Source: Macrolepiota albuminosa (lineage: Eukaryota; Basidiomycota; Agaricomycetes; Agaricales; Agaricaceae). From it: DNA of 64,000 nt. The translations under genes were made by a program, and so were the position numbers. Location: assembly GCA_027475525.1 (NCBI GenBank), contig JAMWFC010000116.1, positions 2,293,826 through 2,357,825 on the forward strand, read 5' to 3'. Below the pieces are notes generated by a model that searched no databases, had not been told where the DNA came from, and saw nothing but the letters and a program-made list of their open reading frames with translations. The first letter of the stretch is position 1; every line of letters begins with the position of its first letter. This document shows positions 50,511-62,633 of the stretch, piece by piece.

Positions 50511-53299
50511 CTATCGATATACTGAATTGTAGCCTTGAGGAGCAAAGTCGAACACTCTGACTTCCCCAGAACTATCACCGCTGGGGGCGTACGTTAGCAA
50601 TGACAAAGACCAGAAATGTGACGAAGACGACGTACACCACAATCGGGTGTTCCCCTTTATATCTGTTCCCGACGGAAAAGGTAGCCACATCCGAATTGGT
50701 CTCCGCAAGGACACTACCATTGCGGAGATTGCTGTCGGCTTGCCAAGGATTCCAAAAGCGCACACATCCTATGGAGATCATGACGCCGTTAAAAACCTGG
50801 ATGAAGTTCAATACAACTAGCTCACCATCATTTCCACCAGTTATAAGGCCAAAAGGCAGTATCGAATCTTCATCCACCCATTGAACTTTCACGACACCGT
50901 AAGAATGGTTACCTGGATGAGTCCGCGGTGGACCATGATGCTTGTATTCAAACAAGAGTCTGTCAAAAAATCGCGAATCGTAGACGTGAGTACAATTGTC
51001 ATTGCGGCCAAGTGCGAGATAATTGTTGTCTGGACTAAAGGCTGCACTGGTAACTTCACCTTCCGTACCCGAAGGGAAGGAAGGCAGTTCTATGGATGCA
51101 ACGGCTGTGGGGTCCGAGCGCCTAATGTCGTATATGCACACAGGGTGGGTGTGATCCTCTCTGCGTGTGATCAAAGCCAATCTTGTACCTAGGGCAATTA
51201 AAAGTCCCTTTGATTAGCGAAGGCATATTGAATGTACCATCATTTGTAACTGCAATTTCATCTCCAGCACCAATCTCATCAAAGGCATATAGTGGTTTCC
51301 ATTGTTCCACATCAATTGCTTTGTGGTATCCAGTAAATGTTGCAGAGTCTACGGGCTCCGAGGAAGCAAAAAGATGATTTGCTGTGGGGTCACAGCCCCA
51401 TCTCATGGCGCCAACATAGTAATCTTTCTTTTTGTGACCGGAAAGGGAGAGGGGCGACATTTGGACGGGATAACTGGTTATATTGGAGAAGAGGTGTAAA
51501 GACCTAAACGGTCAAACTTAGACGTGAATAATCACGAAAAGGATTAACCATACTTTTCAGCAACTGCAATGACAGATCTGGATGTATCTGGGCGGAACGC
51601 GAGACCTATAGGTTGATGTGAGACTGTGCGAGGGGTCAGCTGGAGGCTATCTGGGTATACAACTATTAAGATTACACGAGAGTCGGTCATCCTTCTTGTA
51701 CGTATTTGTTTCATCATCGAATCTCCATATATGCACAGTCTTGTCATTCCCTGCAGATACAAGGGAAGAACTAATGGATCAAAACGTTGAGATAAGACAG
51801 GCAATCTTTAAGAGGACGAAGTTCACCTGCATGTATCGAACTTGACGTCATTTACGGTGTAGTATTTCTCGAATGGCTGTAACGACGCTGCCTCAGATGC
51901 ATTTTGCATACTTCTGAGGCGGGAATGCCCTGGAAGTATTTCAGGTTCCCCATTCCACACCATGATGGATCCCTCCCTGTTATATGGGTCAATATCACCT
52001 GTCATGCATCATGTAAGGACGCGCGAACTCGGATGGAAACTGAACAGAATATACGAACCAATCACATTGTCATCCGCATGTCCTCCAGTGGTGGCACTGG
52101 CTATTGCAACCCAAGGCCCAGACTGTTCGATATGATTAATAGCTATATTTCAAAAGGAAATCAACATTTGTCCAATGACTAAAAATGGCTGAGACAGTAC
52201 ATCCGGGGGCACGTTTAAACGAAGTAAATTGCTTCATTGGCTGGACAATACGTTGCCGACTACCACGACGTAACTTGGTCGGCAAGAAGTATGCAATTAG
52301 ACGGGGAGGTGGCGGGACAATAAAACGTCTCTATAAAACATGAGGACAAATTCAATCCAGCGATTAAAGATCGTACGGGTGGTTTCCACTCAGCAAGTTT
52401 TGTAAAGGGGTAGGGGTGAGGATTGCTAAAGTCAAGTTGACGATATCGAGGTTTCGGTTTGGAACTTGATGCATTAGATGCAAAGAGATATTCCGGGTTT
52501 TCTGGGATGTCAAATGTCATCTTCTCTTGATTAACTTTTGGAGGTTTCCACTATGCGACGTTAAAATAGGGCACGGTATGTAGGCTGGGTCACAACATAC
52601 AATATCTTCGTTGTTGAGATCATACCCTGCGTGGCACCGTGCATAGGCTTCCTCCTCGTCTGTCTCGTCCTCTTCCTGTCTTTGCTTCTGCCAAAGAATA
52701 AGCCTTTCCGCGTATATTGACTGATGAGCGAGCTAACCTTGGGTCTGCTCTCAATATCCTCACCGTCACTATCCAGCTCGAGAAATCTCTTGGTTGCTCC
52801 GTCTCTCGATTGCGATGGCTTTGAGAGAAGAGAAGAGTCAACTTCGTCATCAATAACTATGACCCGGTCTGATTCAACCTTGCGTTTCTTCAAAGGGGTG
52901 AGAGAAGAGAAGAGTCAACTTCGTCATCAATAACTATGACCCGGTCTGATTCAACCTTGCGTTTCTTCAAAGGGGTTGGGAAACCTGAGATGGGAGACAT
53001 GTCAATGCATTTAAAGCGCTGTATGGCTTTCTGAGTTTGAGAGACGATAAGGGAGCAGGGCGCTTCGTGGTATTCCGCCCGAACAGTCTGGAGGTTGGTC
53101 GATGCGAGACCTTGGTGCGGTGAGGCGGCTGGCGCGAAATTCGGGATGGAGACACCTCGACGACATCATTGTCATCAGTGAGATCAATGTGTATCTCTTT
53201 TGTGAGGTCAAGAACAATCTTCTCGTCGACGTCGATGACCTCTTGTTTCGTTAACATCCTTGGTGTGGCGGGAATCCCGGTCCGGTTCTTAACAACCAT
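50511..53299 (-). CDS. WD40-repeat protein with SUMO-interaction-like motifs
   Basis: N-terminal part: MVVKNRTGIPATPRMLTKQE, then VIDVDEKIVLDLTKEIHIDL TDDNDVVEV and, after a junction, ESDRVIVIDDEVDSS; each V/I-rich core next to Asp/Glu fits a SUMO-interacting motif. A Glu-rich helix (LILWQKQRQEEDETDEEEAY) and FDIPENPEYLFAS lead to a WD40-type propeller (EGSIMVWNGEPEILPGHSRL, AGNDKTVHIWRFDDETN, VSHQPIGLAFRPDTSRSVIA, VTSAAFSPDNNYLALGRNDN, GLITGGNDGCVRFWNPW, GDSSGEVRVFDFAPQG). The final splice gives HPIVVGDSSGEVRVFDF. Frame breaks at 52975/52976 (77-bp junction), about 52705, 52330 and 52165. I do not recognise a named orthologue. Its start lies 57 bp from that of SOF1 on the other strand. Confidence 0.78.
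52822..52975. repeat. 77-bp tandem duplication (52822/52899)
   Basis: Duplicates KKRKVESDRVIVIDDEVDSS of the WD40 protein; one base at 52975/52976 restores SQ-x-PLKKRKVES. Confidence 0.97.
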
Positions 53300-53356
53300 A
53301 CTTGGATTAGGTAAGCGGCATATTTTCGAGGCAGAACACTTCAAGCTGCAGGGATA

Positions 53357-55120
53357 ATGGTGGTAGGTATGCATTGCTGTCGTAGAGAATATCAAATGAT
53401 TCCCCATCTCGAGTAGAAAATATCCGTTCTGCAGCATGCCCCCGAGGCACACCTACCGCTCCGACCAGGCGACCCAACACCTACATCGAGGAATCTCGAC
53501 CCCTTCATGCACCCGTTTGCACGGGCGAGGGAACGGACGCGTGCCTTGAACGCTGCAAAGATGGAACGCATGTTTGCAAAGCCCTTCGTCGATGCTTTGG
53601 AGGGGCACATGGATGCTGTTGAGGTTCTTGCAAGGCAACCTGATTCATTGACCACAATTGCAAGCGGAAGCTGGGATGGAGGTATGTCTTCATATTCTTT
53701 CAATCCAATACCAGCTGATGAATCCGATTGCCAGGAATAATACTGCATAATCTCTCAACGCGGAAAAAGCTGGTCACTCTCCAACAGGCACACAAAGGCA
53801 AGGTGTCAGGATTGTGTTTTGCAGATGGAGACAGGCTATTGAGCTGTGGTGTGGATCGCAATATTAAACTCTGGTCAATTGGGAATAACGTTTCCGACCA
53901 AGTACGTGCGAGTTCAATGTGTCCATCTTTTGTCGCTCATGAGTGCAAGTTCAGCCTCTGACTGTATTCCCGGGAAAGTCAGCTTTCAAGTGCGTAACCA
54001 TTGTTGCATGAAGATAATCGTTCCAATTGTACTGTTCTAGTTCAATAGATCACCATAGATCTGAACCCCTCTTCGCTACCGCTTCCAATCTCGTTCAAAT
54101 ATGGGATGAAACCAAGTGCGCGTTTTCCCTTGAGTACGTCGAATACCTTTTGACGTAGCACAGGAGTGCTCCTGTCTCCAACCTAACTTTTCCTACATCT
54201 ACCGAAACCATCACAAGTGTTCGTTTCAATTTAAGTGAACACTCCGTACTTGCCAGCATAGGCTCAGACCGTACCTTCACGCTTTACGATATACGGACAG
54301 GCAAAGCGGAACGCCGAGTCATCATGCAGGTGAGCAGGATCTCCAGAAATCAAGTCACTTGTGAAAATGGGTGCCCAGTTCCGAAGTAACTCCCTCGCAT
54401 GGTCTCCAATGTACCCAACGACCATGCTGCTTGCGTCTGAAGACCACAATCTCTATACATTTGACATACGGCATCTTTCAACGCCAAGTCAAATCTATAA
54501 GGCTCATGTTGCAGCAGTCATGAGTTGTGATTGGAGTCCCACCGGTCAAGAGTTCGTCAGTGGTGGATGGGATCGCACTGTGCGGATATGGAAGGAAGGT
54601 CAGGGACATTCACCAGAGGTTTACCATACAAAACGCATGCAAAGGTAAGTATCATCGTCGTAGCCCCTAAGCTGTCCTTCCTACACAGATTCTTCACGCA
54701 GAGTGTCTTCTTCGATGTTCTCTGGGGATGCCAGATTTGTTCTTACCGGTTCAGACGACGGTAATGTTCGGATTTGGAAAGCGAAGGCGTCTGAAAAACT
54801 TGGTATCATTAACGCACGTGAGCGGGCTGCAATTGAATACAGAGAGAGTCTCAAGAATCGGTGGAAGATGGACAGTGAGGTCAACAAAGTTACAAGGTTC
54901 ATCTCCGCTTGTTGTGTTATCGTACATCTTCTAATGACCATGGAAAACTTGTTCTAGGACGCGGCATTTGCCAAAGTCGGTGTATCAGGCATCAAAGCTC
55001 AAACGCACAATGCTGGAAGCACGGCGTGTCAAAGAGGAGAGGAGAAGGAAGCATACACGGGCAGGAGAGACAAAACCAAAACCGGAGAGGAAGAAGGTTG
55101 TCATTACCGAGCAGACTTGA
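53357..55120 (+). CDS. SOF1: SOF1/DCAF13 family WD40 protein of the small-subunit processome
   Basis: A 6-bp first exon (ATGGTG, 53357-53362) is followed by a 54-bp intron and the exon KISVLQHAPEAHLPLRPGDP, giving MVKISVLQ. Then RNLDPFMHPFARARERTRAL NAAKMERMFAKPF, WD40 blades (HMDAVEVLARQPDSLTTIAS GSWDG, AHKGKVSGLCFADGDRLLSC, RNIKLWSIG, LVQIWDE, VLASIGSDRTFTLYDIRTG, TMLLASEDHNLYTFDIRHLS, GQEFVSGGWDRTVRIWKEG, RFVLTGSDDGNVRIWKAKAS) and the Sof1 C-terminal domain (ERAAIEYRESLKNRWK, RTRHLPKSVYQASKLKRTML, ending KPERKKVVITEQT). It works with U3 snoRNP in 18S rRNA maturation in the nucleolus; the animal form is also a CUL4-DDB1 receptor. Nine or so exons, all in frame. Confidence 0.94.
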
Positions 55121-55319
55121 GTTCTGTTGCACTTTTCTCTTTCTGTGGAATGTCATTCAAGGAGTTTCATTCCCCTTGTTCATGGAGTCTGTGGACTTTT
55201 AGAAGTATATATCTTGGTCATTCAAAGTGTGAAAGGAGAAGAGATCAGGATGCATCGATTCACGTTCATATCTGTAGAATATTCAGATGCTGCATATATC
55301 GCCCGTAAGTAACTAGTAT

Positions 55320-58300
55320 TTATGCACTATTTGCCCTTAGAACCATGTCTTCTAGTGAAATAGCTCGATATCCGTCTCCATCAATGACTGGTGCCCATAC
55401 GGCGTCATCCTGAATATACACTACCAAACCTCCTCTTCCATCGGCCGTCGGGCTGACGCGATACAGCGGCATTCTCGAGATCTCATGTGCACGTCCAATG
55501 GGAATGAACAGAAGATTATGCGCCGCTGCAAACTCTTCCGCGATGGATCGGAACGTGATCTCATGTACTAGTGCGGATGGTCTCTGCGGACCCTTTGCGG
55601 AAGCCGCATTTGTGCCATTACGAACCGGTGTGCTCGCCGCTGTTAATTCAGCACGGAAGTCTGGGCGGGCGAGCTGATTAGGCGCATCGGGCCCTAGCTC
55701 GATTGCCTTGTTCATCAACTGAAGTCCTCTTGTAAAACCCCGGCCAACCCCAGGTAAAGCATGAACGGATTCCGGAAATGTGCCTTTCCAGAAGGAATAC
55801 CACTGTGCAACTTCCTCGAAGCTGACACGAGGCTGGATGAGCCATACATGGAGGATGTCGAGCCATTTTGGGAAGAATTCCATCTCCAGAATTTGCGAGA
55901 AAATGGAAGACCGAATGATGTGCTCCCATTGCAAAACATTTTGAAGAGGCTCCATCTTTTGATCTCGGGGGTTGACACGGAAATCGTCCCGGAGAGCGGC
56001 GCCCAACTTAGGCACAACATATTTGAGCAACATTGAATCCCACTCTCCGGCATCGAACACCTGGAAGATAAGAAAAGAGTCTAGTCCGTTGTTGATGAGC
56101 AAAAGATTATGACGAACCTCTTTCCAAGCAGGCAATTCTGCGGGTATCTTTTCACCCACCGTCCAACTCCTCAACAAACTCTTGACCTTCCTCCTCGCGT
56201 CACCCAGAAGATCTTCCATTCTAAGTCCCACGTGCGGAAGCCAAGGGAAGATAATTGATTGCAATGAGACTTGATCTTTCTTAGGATTCCAGTTGTCAAC
56301 GGCTTTCTGTACTTTCGGGAGTATGAGTTGGTCGAGGAGGTTATCACGGATGAAAGGCGGAAGGAAAGTGCACCAAGCTTCGTACAGCTTCACGGCAGGG
56401 ATGGCAATCTCAGGTAACCAATCATTGTTTATACAAGTCCGTACTTTTGGCAACCAAACGTTCCAAAGTAGACTTTCAAAAGGTGTCATTGGTCGTTCAC
56501 TAGACAACATGAGATCAGTTATCTGGCACTGACTCGGTATCACAAGATGCTTACATCGACTGGGGAGCCTGCGCGGTTTTAGAGCCATAGGTGTCGACCT
56601 GCAACTCGGATGGTACTTCCTCTGTATTGACTCTGAGCGCACGCCGCCACGTTCGAAATGTTGAAACAAAAGCCGTTGGATCTTCGAGGGGGTTCCAACT
56701 GGCTACCATACGTCGGACAATGGGGGCTATAGCTGCCACCACAATCTCGTCTAACCGATACCGCTCAAATTCGCGGGTAAACTGATCGACCAAGCCGTAA
56801 AATAATGGCGAGAAGGGTTCTAGAGAAACCTCATACATGGAAGAAAGCTCCTTAGCTTTAGCATTGATGTCGTTTGCGACAAGCTGAACTTTTTGCAATC
56901 GCTCGATAACTGATTTGGCAATTAATGAAATTGCAGAAACTTAGATATCGAAAGACTCACGTTCTGCTTCATCTGCCACTTTCTTCCTGAGCCGAGTATC
57001 CTCTTCCATGGCAAACTTCTTTCGGTGGTCAAGAGCCCTCGCCTCACGTGCGAGTCCATCGAGGTCGCTTTTACAAGCATCAGCAATGAGCCGAACGTTG
57101 TGTCGAACTTCAGGTATTCGGGTTGGATCGTTCGATGGTGACCATGTACTCAAGGAGACTTCACCAAGTGAAGAAACCTCGCGAGGCTGAAAATTTTGCA
57201 GTGTGTAAGGGACACAAAAGTCTATATTATAGGAAGAACTTACCACAGCACCAGTAGCATCTATTATTTGACCTATACCTGCAGCGGGTACCTCTTGACC
57301 TGCTTCAGCAAGAATTTGTTCGTATGTCTTATGCTCGATTTTTGTCTTCACTTTCTTCGGTCGCTTCCAGACATCCGACCGTTTCTGCTCTTGTTCCCTG
57401 ACCTTCATACGGAATTTCTTGGATTTTGCATCTTCATCGTCACTAACATCCTCTCCACGACGCCTGGCTTCTCGTTTCGACTGTTCAGTCTTCTCTTTAA
57501 ATCCTCTGTACGCAATACCCATGTTCTGGGGCCGTAGCTTACTCTCGACAGGGGTTACGATACCCTCCCCAGTAGTACCCAATCCTTTTCCCACTTCCCA
57601 ACCCATCTTTGACAACATACGTGCACCGAAACTCCCTGAGATTTTACTGAAGTGTGTCCTTTCTTCCGCGCTGAGAGGAACGGCGGGCTTGGAGGACTGC
57701 GCATTGCGCTCAAAGGAGCGCTTGCCAAAGGCCGAGGGTAGATCTTCTGTAGACTCTGGAGTAGATGTAGACGGTGTATTTCGAGATCCAATTCCACCTT
57801 TGAAGTTGGAAAACCCGATACCGCCAGTGGAAGCCAGAGATTCAGGAGGCTTCTTTGCACCAAGCCCTATTCCCCCCCTCGCCGGTCTTTCAAGTTCCTC
57901 CTCATCGTCGACCTGAATTCGAGGAGATGCTGGCTTCGAGTCTGACTCATTTGAGTCGCTTGATCCCGAGTTGACCTCTTCTTCCAGTCCCTCGTTTTCA
58001 TCTACATCTTCATCATCCGAGTCTTTCTCATCCCCCTCCTCATCCGAGTCCAAGTGCATCTCCTTGTCAAGGTCTACCTGTTTGTCACTTGAAACGAAAG
58101 CCGGTGCTTTTGTCCAATCGCTTTTCTTCCTCGATTTAGTTGAACTGCCAGCTTCGTCCTCACCGAAAATCCCATATAAAGCGTCTTGTTTGCCGTTCTT
58201 CCTCCTCCTTTTGTGCTGATACGGATTCTCAAAAAGCTCGCGCTCCTCTCTTTCTGTGGGATCAGCTTCTGGGTCAACATAATCTAGTTCAGACTCGTTA

Positions 58301-58350
58301 TTGGAATCCGAATCGTCGTCATCATCAAGGAACCTTTTTCTGCGAGGCAT
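55320..58350 (-). CDS. TFIP11/NTR1-type G-patch splicing factor
   Basis: Five exons with introns at 57187-57243, 56910-56960, 56500-56554 and 56061-56117, all in frame. The N-terminus (MPRRKRFLDDDDDSDSNNES then ELDYVDPEADPTEREERELF) is acidic TIP_N type. The G-patch (FGARMLSKMGWEVGKGLGTT then GEGIVTPVESKLRPQNMGIA YRG) is near residues 225-270. The GCFC half follows: VDQFTREFERYRLDEIVVAA, WNPLEDPTAFVSTFRTWRRA, MTPFESLLWNVWLPKVRTCI NNDW, LILPKVQKAVDNWNP, WDSMLLKYVVPKLG, FWKGTFPESV. These proteins activate the DEAH helicase Prp43/DHX15 to take apart the spliceosome. A second in-frame ATG lies two codons upstream (58356). Confidence 0.93.
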
Positions 58351-58876
58351 ATGCACATAGAACTGAGTTAGAGTAGAAAGTGTGGTGTAGCGAGAACCAA
58401 AGTCAATACTATATCACCGTCCGAAAGTACAAACCCCACGTGGTCAGAATGCCAGTATCCACTGAACATCCTCTCGACGAACCACCAGCTACCGTCAGGC
58501 CTCTACGCAATCGTAACGTACTTGTCCGCTCGGACTGACGGATCCGACTCTGCTTGAGTCCAGAATGTGTCATATGTCGTTATGGGCTTCTGCGTGACAA
58601 TAATAGAGACAATAACAATTCGTATTGTTTATGCATGTCTAAACTTCCATCCTCAATATTCAACCGCAAGGAATCATGGTTTGACAACAAAAGAACATCA
58701 GAACCACCATGCTGTCGCAGGCCAAATTTAACAGCTCGGTTCTCAATGCATTGACCTTCCAATTGTTGCAATTGTCCCAGCTGATCCTGCGCGTGGGCAA
58801 AGTAATCTATCACATAGTATAAAATACAGACGCTGATCCAACGAATGCAATCCGCCCTGTCTTCGCATCCAAAGTC
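58351..58876. other. divergent promoter region
   Basis: About 520 bp between the splicing-factor and peptidase genes. Short frames only; no clear motif. Confidence 0.45.
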
Positions 58877-61794
58877 ATGGCCTTCACGAAATCTTGGACA
58901 CGACGCGTTTCGGCGGGTGTCGTGTCACTCTTGGTCACTGCTCGCTATGCTGCTTCCCAATTACCAAGTAGTTACCCTTTCAATTATCCAAATCAACCTT
59001 CTGGCGACTTCAGTCCAGCTTGGCAGCAATGTATGTCCTTTGATTGAGATCGGTGATAAGATGCCTGTCACTGACCGTCTTCAAAAGATTTTCAAGTGAC
59101 TCAGAGACTTCCCAATGTAACATTCAGTACCGGTGGTGATGCTTACGCTGGGAATCTTCCTGTTCAACGTGATGGACACCCAAACAACACTTTATTCTTT
59201 GTGGGCTTCGAGAAATCCACTGGCTCTCTCACAGAAAAGAAAAACCGTGAGCCATGGGGCATCTGGCTGAATGGAGGGTATGGCGCGTTTTTGTGTCGCT
59301 TGGTCAATTATTGAGCTGACGTGGTTCTGTCGGGGGCAGCCCTGGTTCGTCGAGCATGTACGGAATGTTCTTTGAGGTATGTACAGACTGGGCCTTGTAC
59401 ATGAACTTGCGTCTCATACATCTGCAGAATGGGCCCATACGGATACACCCCGACTATTCGGTGACATCAAATGATTACAGCTGGAATAAGTTGGCAGATT
59501 ACTTCTGGATTGATCAGCCTGTGTATGTTCTTCGCTTCGCTACTTTCCATAAGATGGAAGTTCATTTGATCTTTATAGGGGCGTTGGATATTCTACCGCG
59601 GATGCCGATGGATACGGTCAGTCTTTCTGCAAGAACTTGAGTATACAGAGTTGCTGAGAGAGGTTCCAATGCAGTTGCTGATGAGGATCAAGTTGGAGCA
59701 GATTTTGTAAGATCAATTGAAAACCCGGCTCGTGTTCCATGACTTATAATTGTTAGATGGGCTTTTTATCGAATCTCGTCAAGGTCTTCCCTAGCCTTGC
59801 GACGCGCCCGCTCCATCTAACCGGTGAAAGTTATGCTGGTTACTATATTGTGAGCCTTGTCTTTCCTCGATCGCATGTGACTCATACCGGGCTAGCCATA
59901 CATAATGAAAGCCTACTTTGGATTGAAAAATCCACCCGTCAATATTGCCAAAATAGCCATTGGAGACGGTGCTATCGCTTCTGGACAAGTATTCGAACTT
60001 TTGCCTGCGGTTTGTATTTTCATCAGTTTTTGGAGCTTTCCATGTTTATCTGGACATCATTCTAGCTCACGGTCATTCAGACCCATCCACAGTTAATCGG
60101 GTACGATCAAGACGTGTACAAATACTTTGAAGAACAGTAAGTTTGTTAACTTGATCCTGCTGATCACCACTGAAGAATATAACCTACTATCTAGAGCTAA
60201 GCTATGTCATTACGATGTTAATCTAACATATCCTGAAAACGGAGTCATCCCGCCTGTGCCGTTGAACCTGCCCACGCAGCGAGACGTACCTTTCCTACTC
60301 AGAAAGTCTCTCAGTCGAAAAGGTCTCATGGCAGAATTGAACAAACGATACGCACTTAAAAAGCGTAAGCTTTCAAGACGCGAGCAAGAAAGGAGTCGCG
60401 CTGCCTGGAAGAGAGACTTCCTGTCCGACAGACCTAGTGGAGTGATCGATCCTTGGGTAAATGCCCGAGCTTTGTTTGTTTGAAGGAGTGGATACTAAAA
60501 GGCGACTAGTACGGCTGTTTGCAACTTGACATGTTCATTGACTATGCCATCAATTACACGTTCCCTTGGAGTGAGTCTTTTTCCATCGGCTGTAGCATTA
60601 TTAATCCACGAATTGTCCAGGTTTGAGCAAGAACACTTCTACCTTCGGCTTCGACGTGTGTATAACGATCGTTAATTTTCGAGTTTAGTTCTAACTGATA
60701 TATGCAGGTCTACGATGTCACAGATGCTACGAACCCCCAGATCAACCAAGATGCTAGTGTATTCCTCAATGGTAAGCGTACACCTACTCATTGATTACTT
60801 TGCTCATGTTCGACATATTAGATCAAACGGTTAGGGATGCATTTCATGCACCCAAGAGTAAGGCATGGGCCGAAAACTTCGACTTCGTCTTTGGAAATCC
60901 CGATGGACTTAGTAAGTCACCCCGTTGATAATCCGAGAGGAAACTTATTGAGACCTGCATAGATGTTGATCCTAGTGAGTCTCTTCCCTCTCTACTATCA
61001 AGGCGTCTGACATTGTAATGTCACTGCAGGCACTGAGTGAGTACATTGCCTATGTTTTTTTTTGCGAAACAAACTTGACGTTTGATTAAACAGGCCCATG
61101 AATTGGCTAACGGAATTCGCAACTAACGCATCTGCCCACGGTGTTGGTGTCGTGCTCTATTCTGGTAATAACGATGCTCTTATTGCGCATAGGGGGACAG
61201 AAAGTATGTTCTTTCCTTCGAACTGTTTTTGTCGGCTGAAGCTTAACATATTATTCTTATAGTCACAATTCAAGTACGTCTCCACTCTTTGAGTGAGCTA
61301 CTGATCATTTATTGTGATTGCCAGAACACGACTTTTGGTGGTATTCAAGGATTCACAGTCAAGCCTTCTACACCATGGTACAACGACGAGCACCAATTTG
61401 CGGGAATCATTCGTCAAGAGCGGCAATGGACATACGTGTTATTTGATAACGCGGGTCATCTAGTTTCCGGTGACAAACCCCAAAATGTACGAAACTGTTT
61501 TGAATTTAAGCGTATCGTGAGGGCTTACAACCCTCTAAGGCCTTTGTGTTCCTCCGCGAGTTTGTTCTTGGCAAGAACCAGACAGGGTTGGTGACCAAGA
61601 CTGCTAATGGTCAGGTTGTCGTTATCGGAGGGACCAATTCGACCTTGGCACAAGATGTCTTGCCTGGTGGTGATGAGATTTATTACGGACCTGGGGCCAA
61701 GATCTCGACCTATGTGTTTCCTTCTGCAACTCGAGCGGCCTGGGAATCGTTCATACAGACGGAGACGGCATTGCCATCGCAGACTGCTGCATAA
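58877..61794 (+). CDS. secreted serine carboxypeptidase (S10 family)
   Basis: A signal peptide is likely (MAFTKSWTRRVSAGVVSLLV TARYAASQ). Mature-part motifs: PVQRDGHPNNTLFFVGFEKS, the S10 oxyanion site WGIWLNGGPGSSSMYGMFFE, NKLADYFWIDQPVGVGYS, the catalytic serine in LHLTGESYAGYYI, catalytic Asp region VVLYSGNNDALI and catalytic His in YVLFDNAGHLVSGDKP. The family member is a lysosomal/extracellular exopeptidase. N-glycosylation sites occur (NVTF, NTTF, NATN-type). Many exons; two are micro: 60963-60974 (12 nt) and 61030-61036 (7 nt), giving LNVDPSTEPMNWLTE. An unusual basic stretch (KRYALKKRKLSRREQERSRA) sits in the middle and may be a processing region. Confidence 0.92.
60963..61036 (+). 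other. two consecutive microexons of the S10 peptidase gene
   Basis: Exon 60963-60974 (12 nt) follows an intron ending GCATAG. Exon 61030-61036 (7 nt) lies between introns ending CTGCAG and starting GTGAGT. They encode part of NVDPSTEP and are needed to keep the frame. Confidence 0.8.
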
Positions 61795-62633
61795 TGATCA
61801 TGTTCAGTTCGGATTCGACGAAGACGTACCGATGTCTGTACTTAAATCTAAAACTTGCTCTGTTGATTCATAGCGGACGTTATCATTTCAATGATTGTAA
61901 TTACAGGAGATAATGGATAAATTTTTCTTTTCTGAAGGCCCGAGATGCGACCAGGTTCACGAAAAACATTATAATGTAGCCTGCAATGCCATAAGTACCG
62001 AAGCTTGCAGAACTCTTGTAAGAATCTTTCCCGGATATGGTTACTTCTCAACAGGTTCCATTGTCAAGACTCATAGAGTTTAGTAGGCTTGCAAAGTCAT
62101 AAAAAACACTGCCAAGGCCAACTTTTACCGCGTTGATGGAAAACAAGACCTGGTCAAGAATTGAATCTGAATTTCAGTGCCGTCCGAGAGACCAGCCACT
62201 CACTAGTCATTGCCGACACTCCCACATGCTATGATATCCTCCTCAGGCTAGACGGACCACAGCCGCACGCTCCAACCAAGTAGTTTGGAGTTATGAGGGC
62301 GAGTAGCGCATTCCACCCACAACTTATACCACTTACCAGCTGTCAACTGGCACCAGAATTCATGTGTTCTCATCTTGCAAAAGATGACAACGCACTTCGT
62401 CATCGCATCACGCACACGCAGATGTTGCAAATTGCGCAGGGAAATGGCTCATTAAATAGCTTGCCTGTGGACTCGAATTAGGTCAACTGAGGCATATATT
62501 CTTAGTATTAATATGTCCTGAGCCATAATTGTTTAGATTGTAATTATCGGATTGGTCTGGATATTTATGAATTGAGAACGTGACGCGTTGACGCTTACGC
62601 GTCTTCGAGGTCGCTACTTTTGGCTTTTACACA
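61795..62633. other. intergenic stretch
   Basis: About 840 bp: 3' flank of the peptidase and promoter of RPT4. Only short frames without motifs. Confidence 0.5.
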
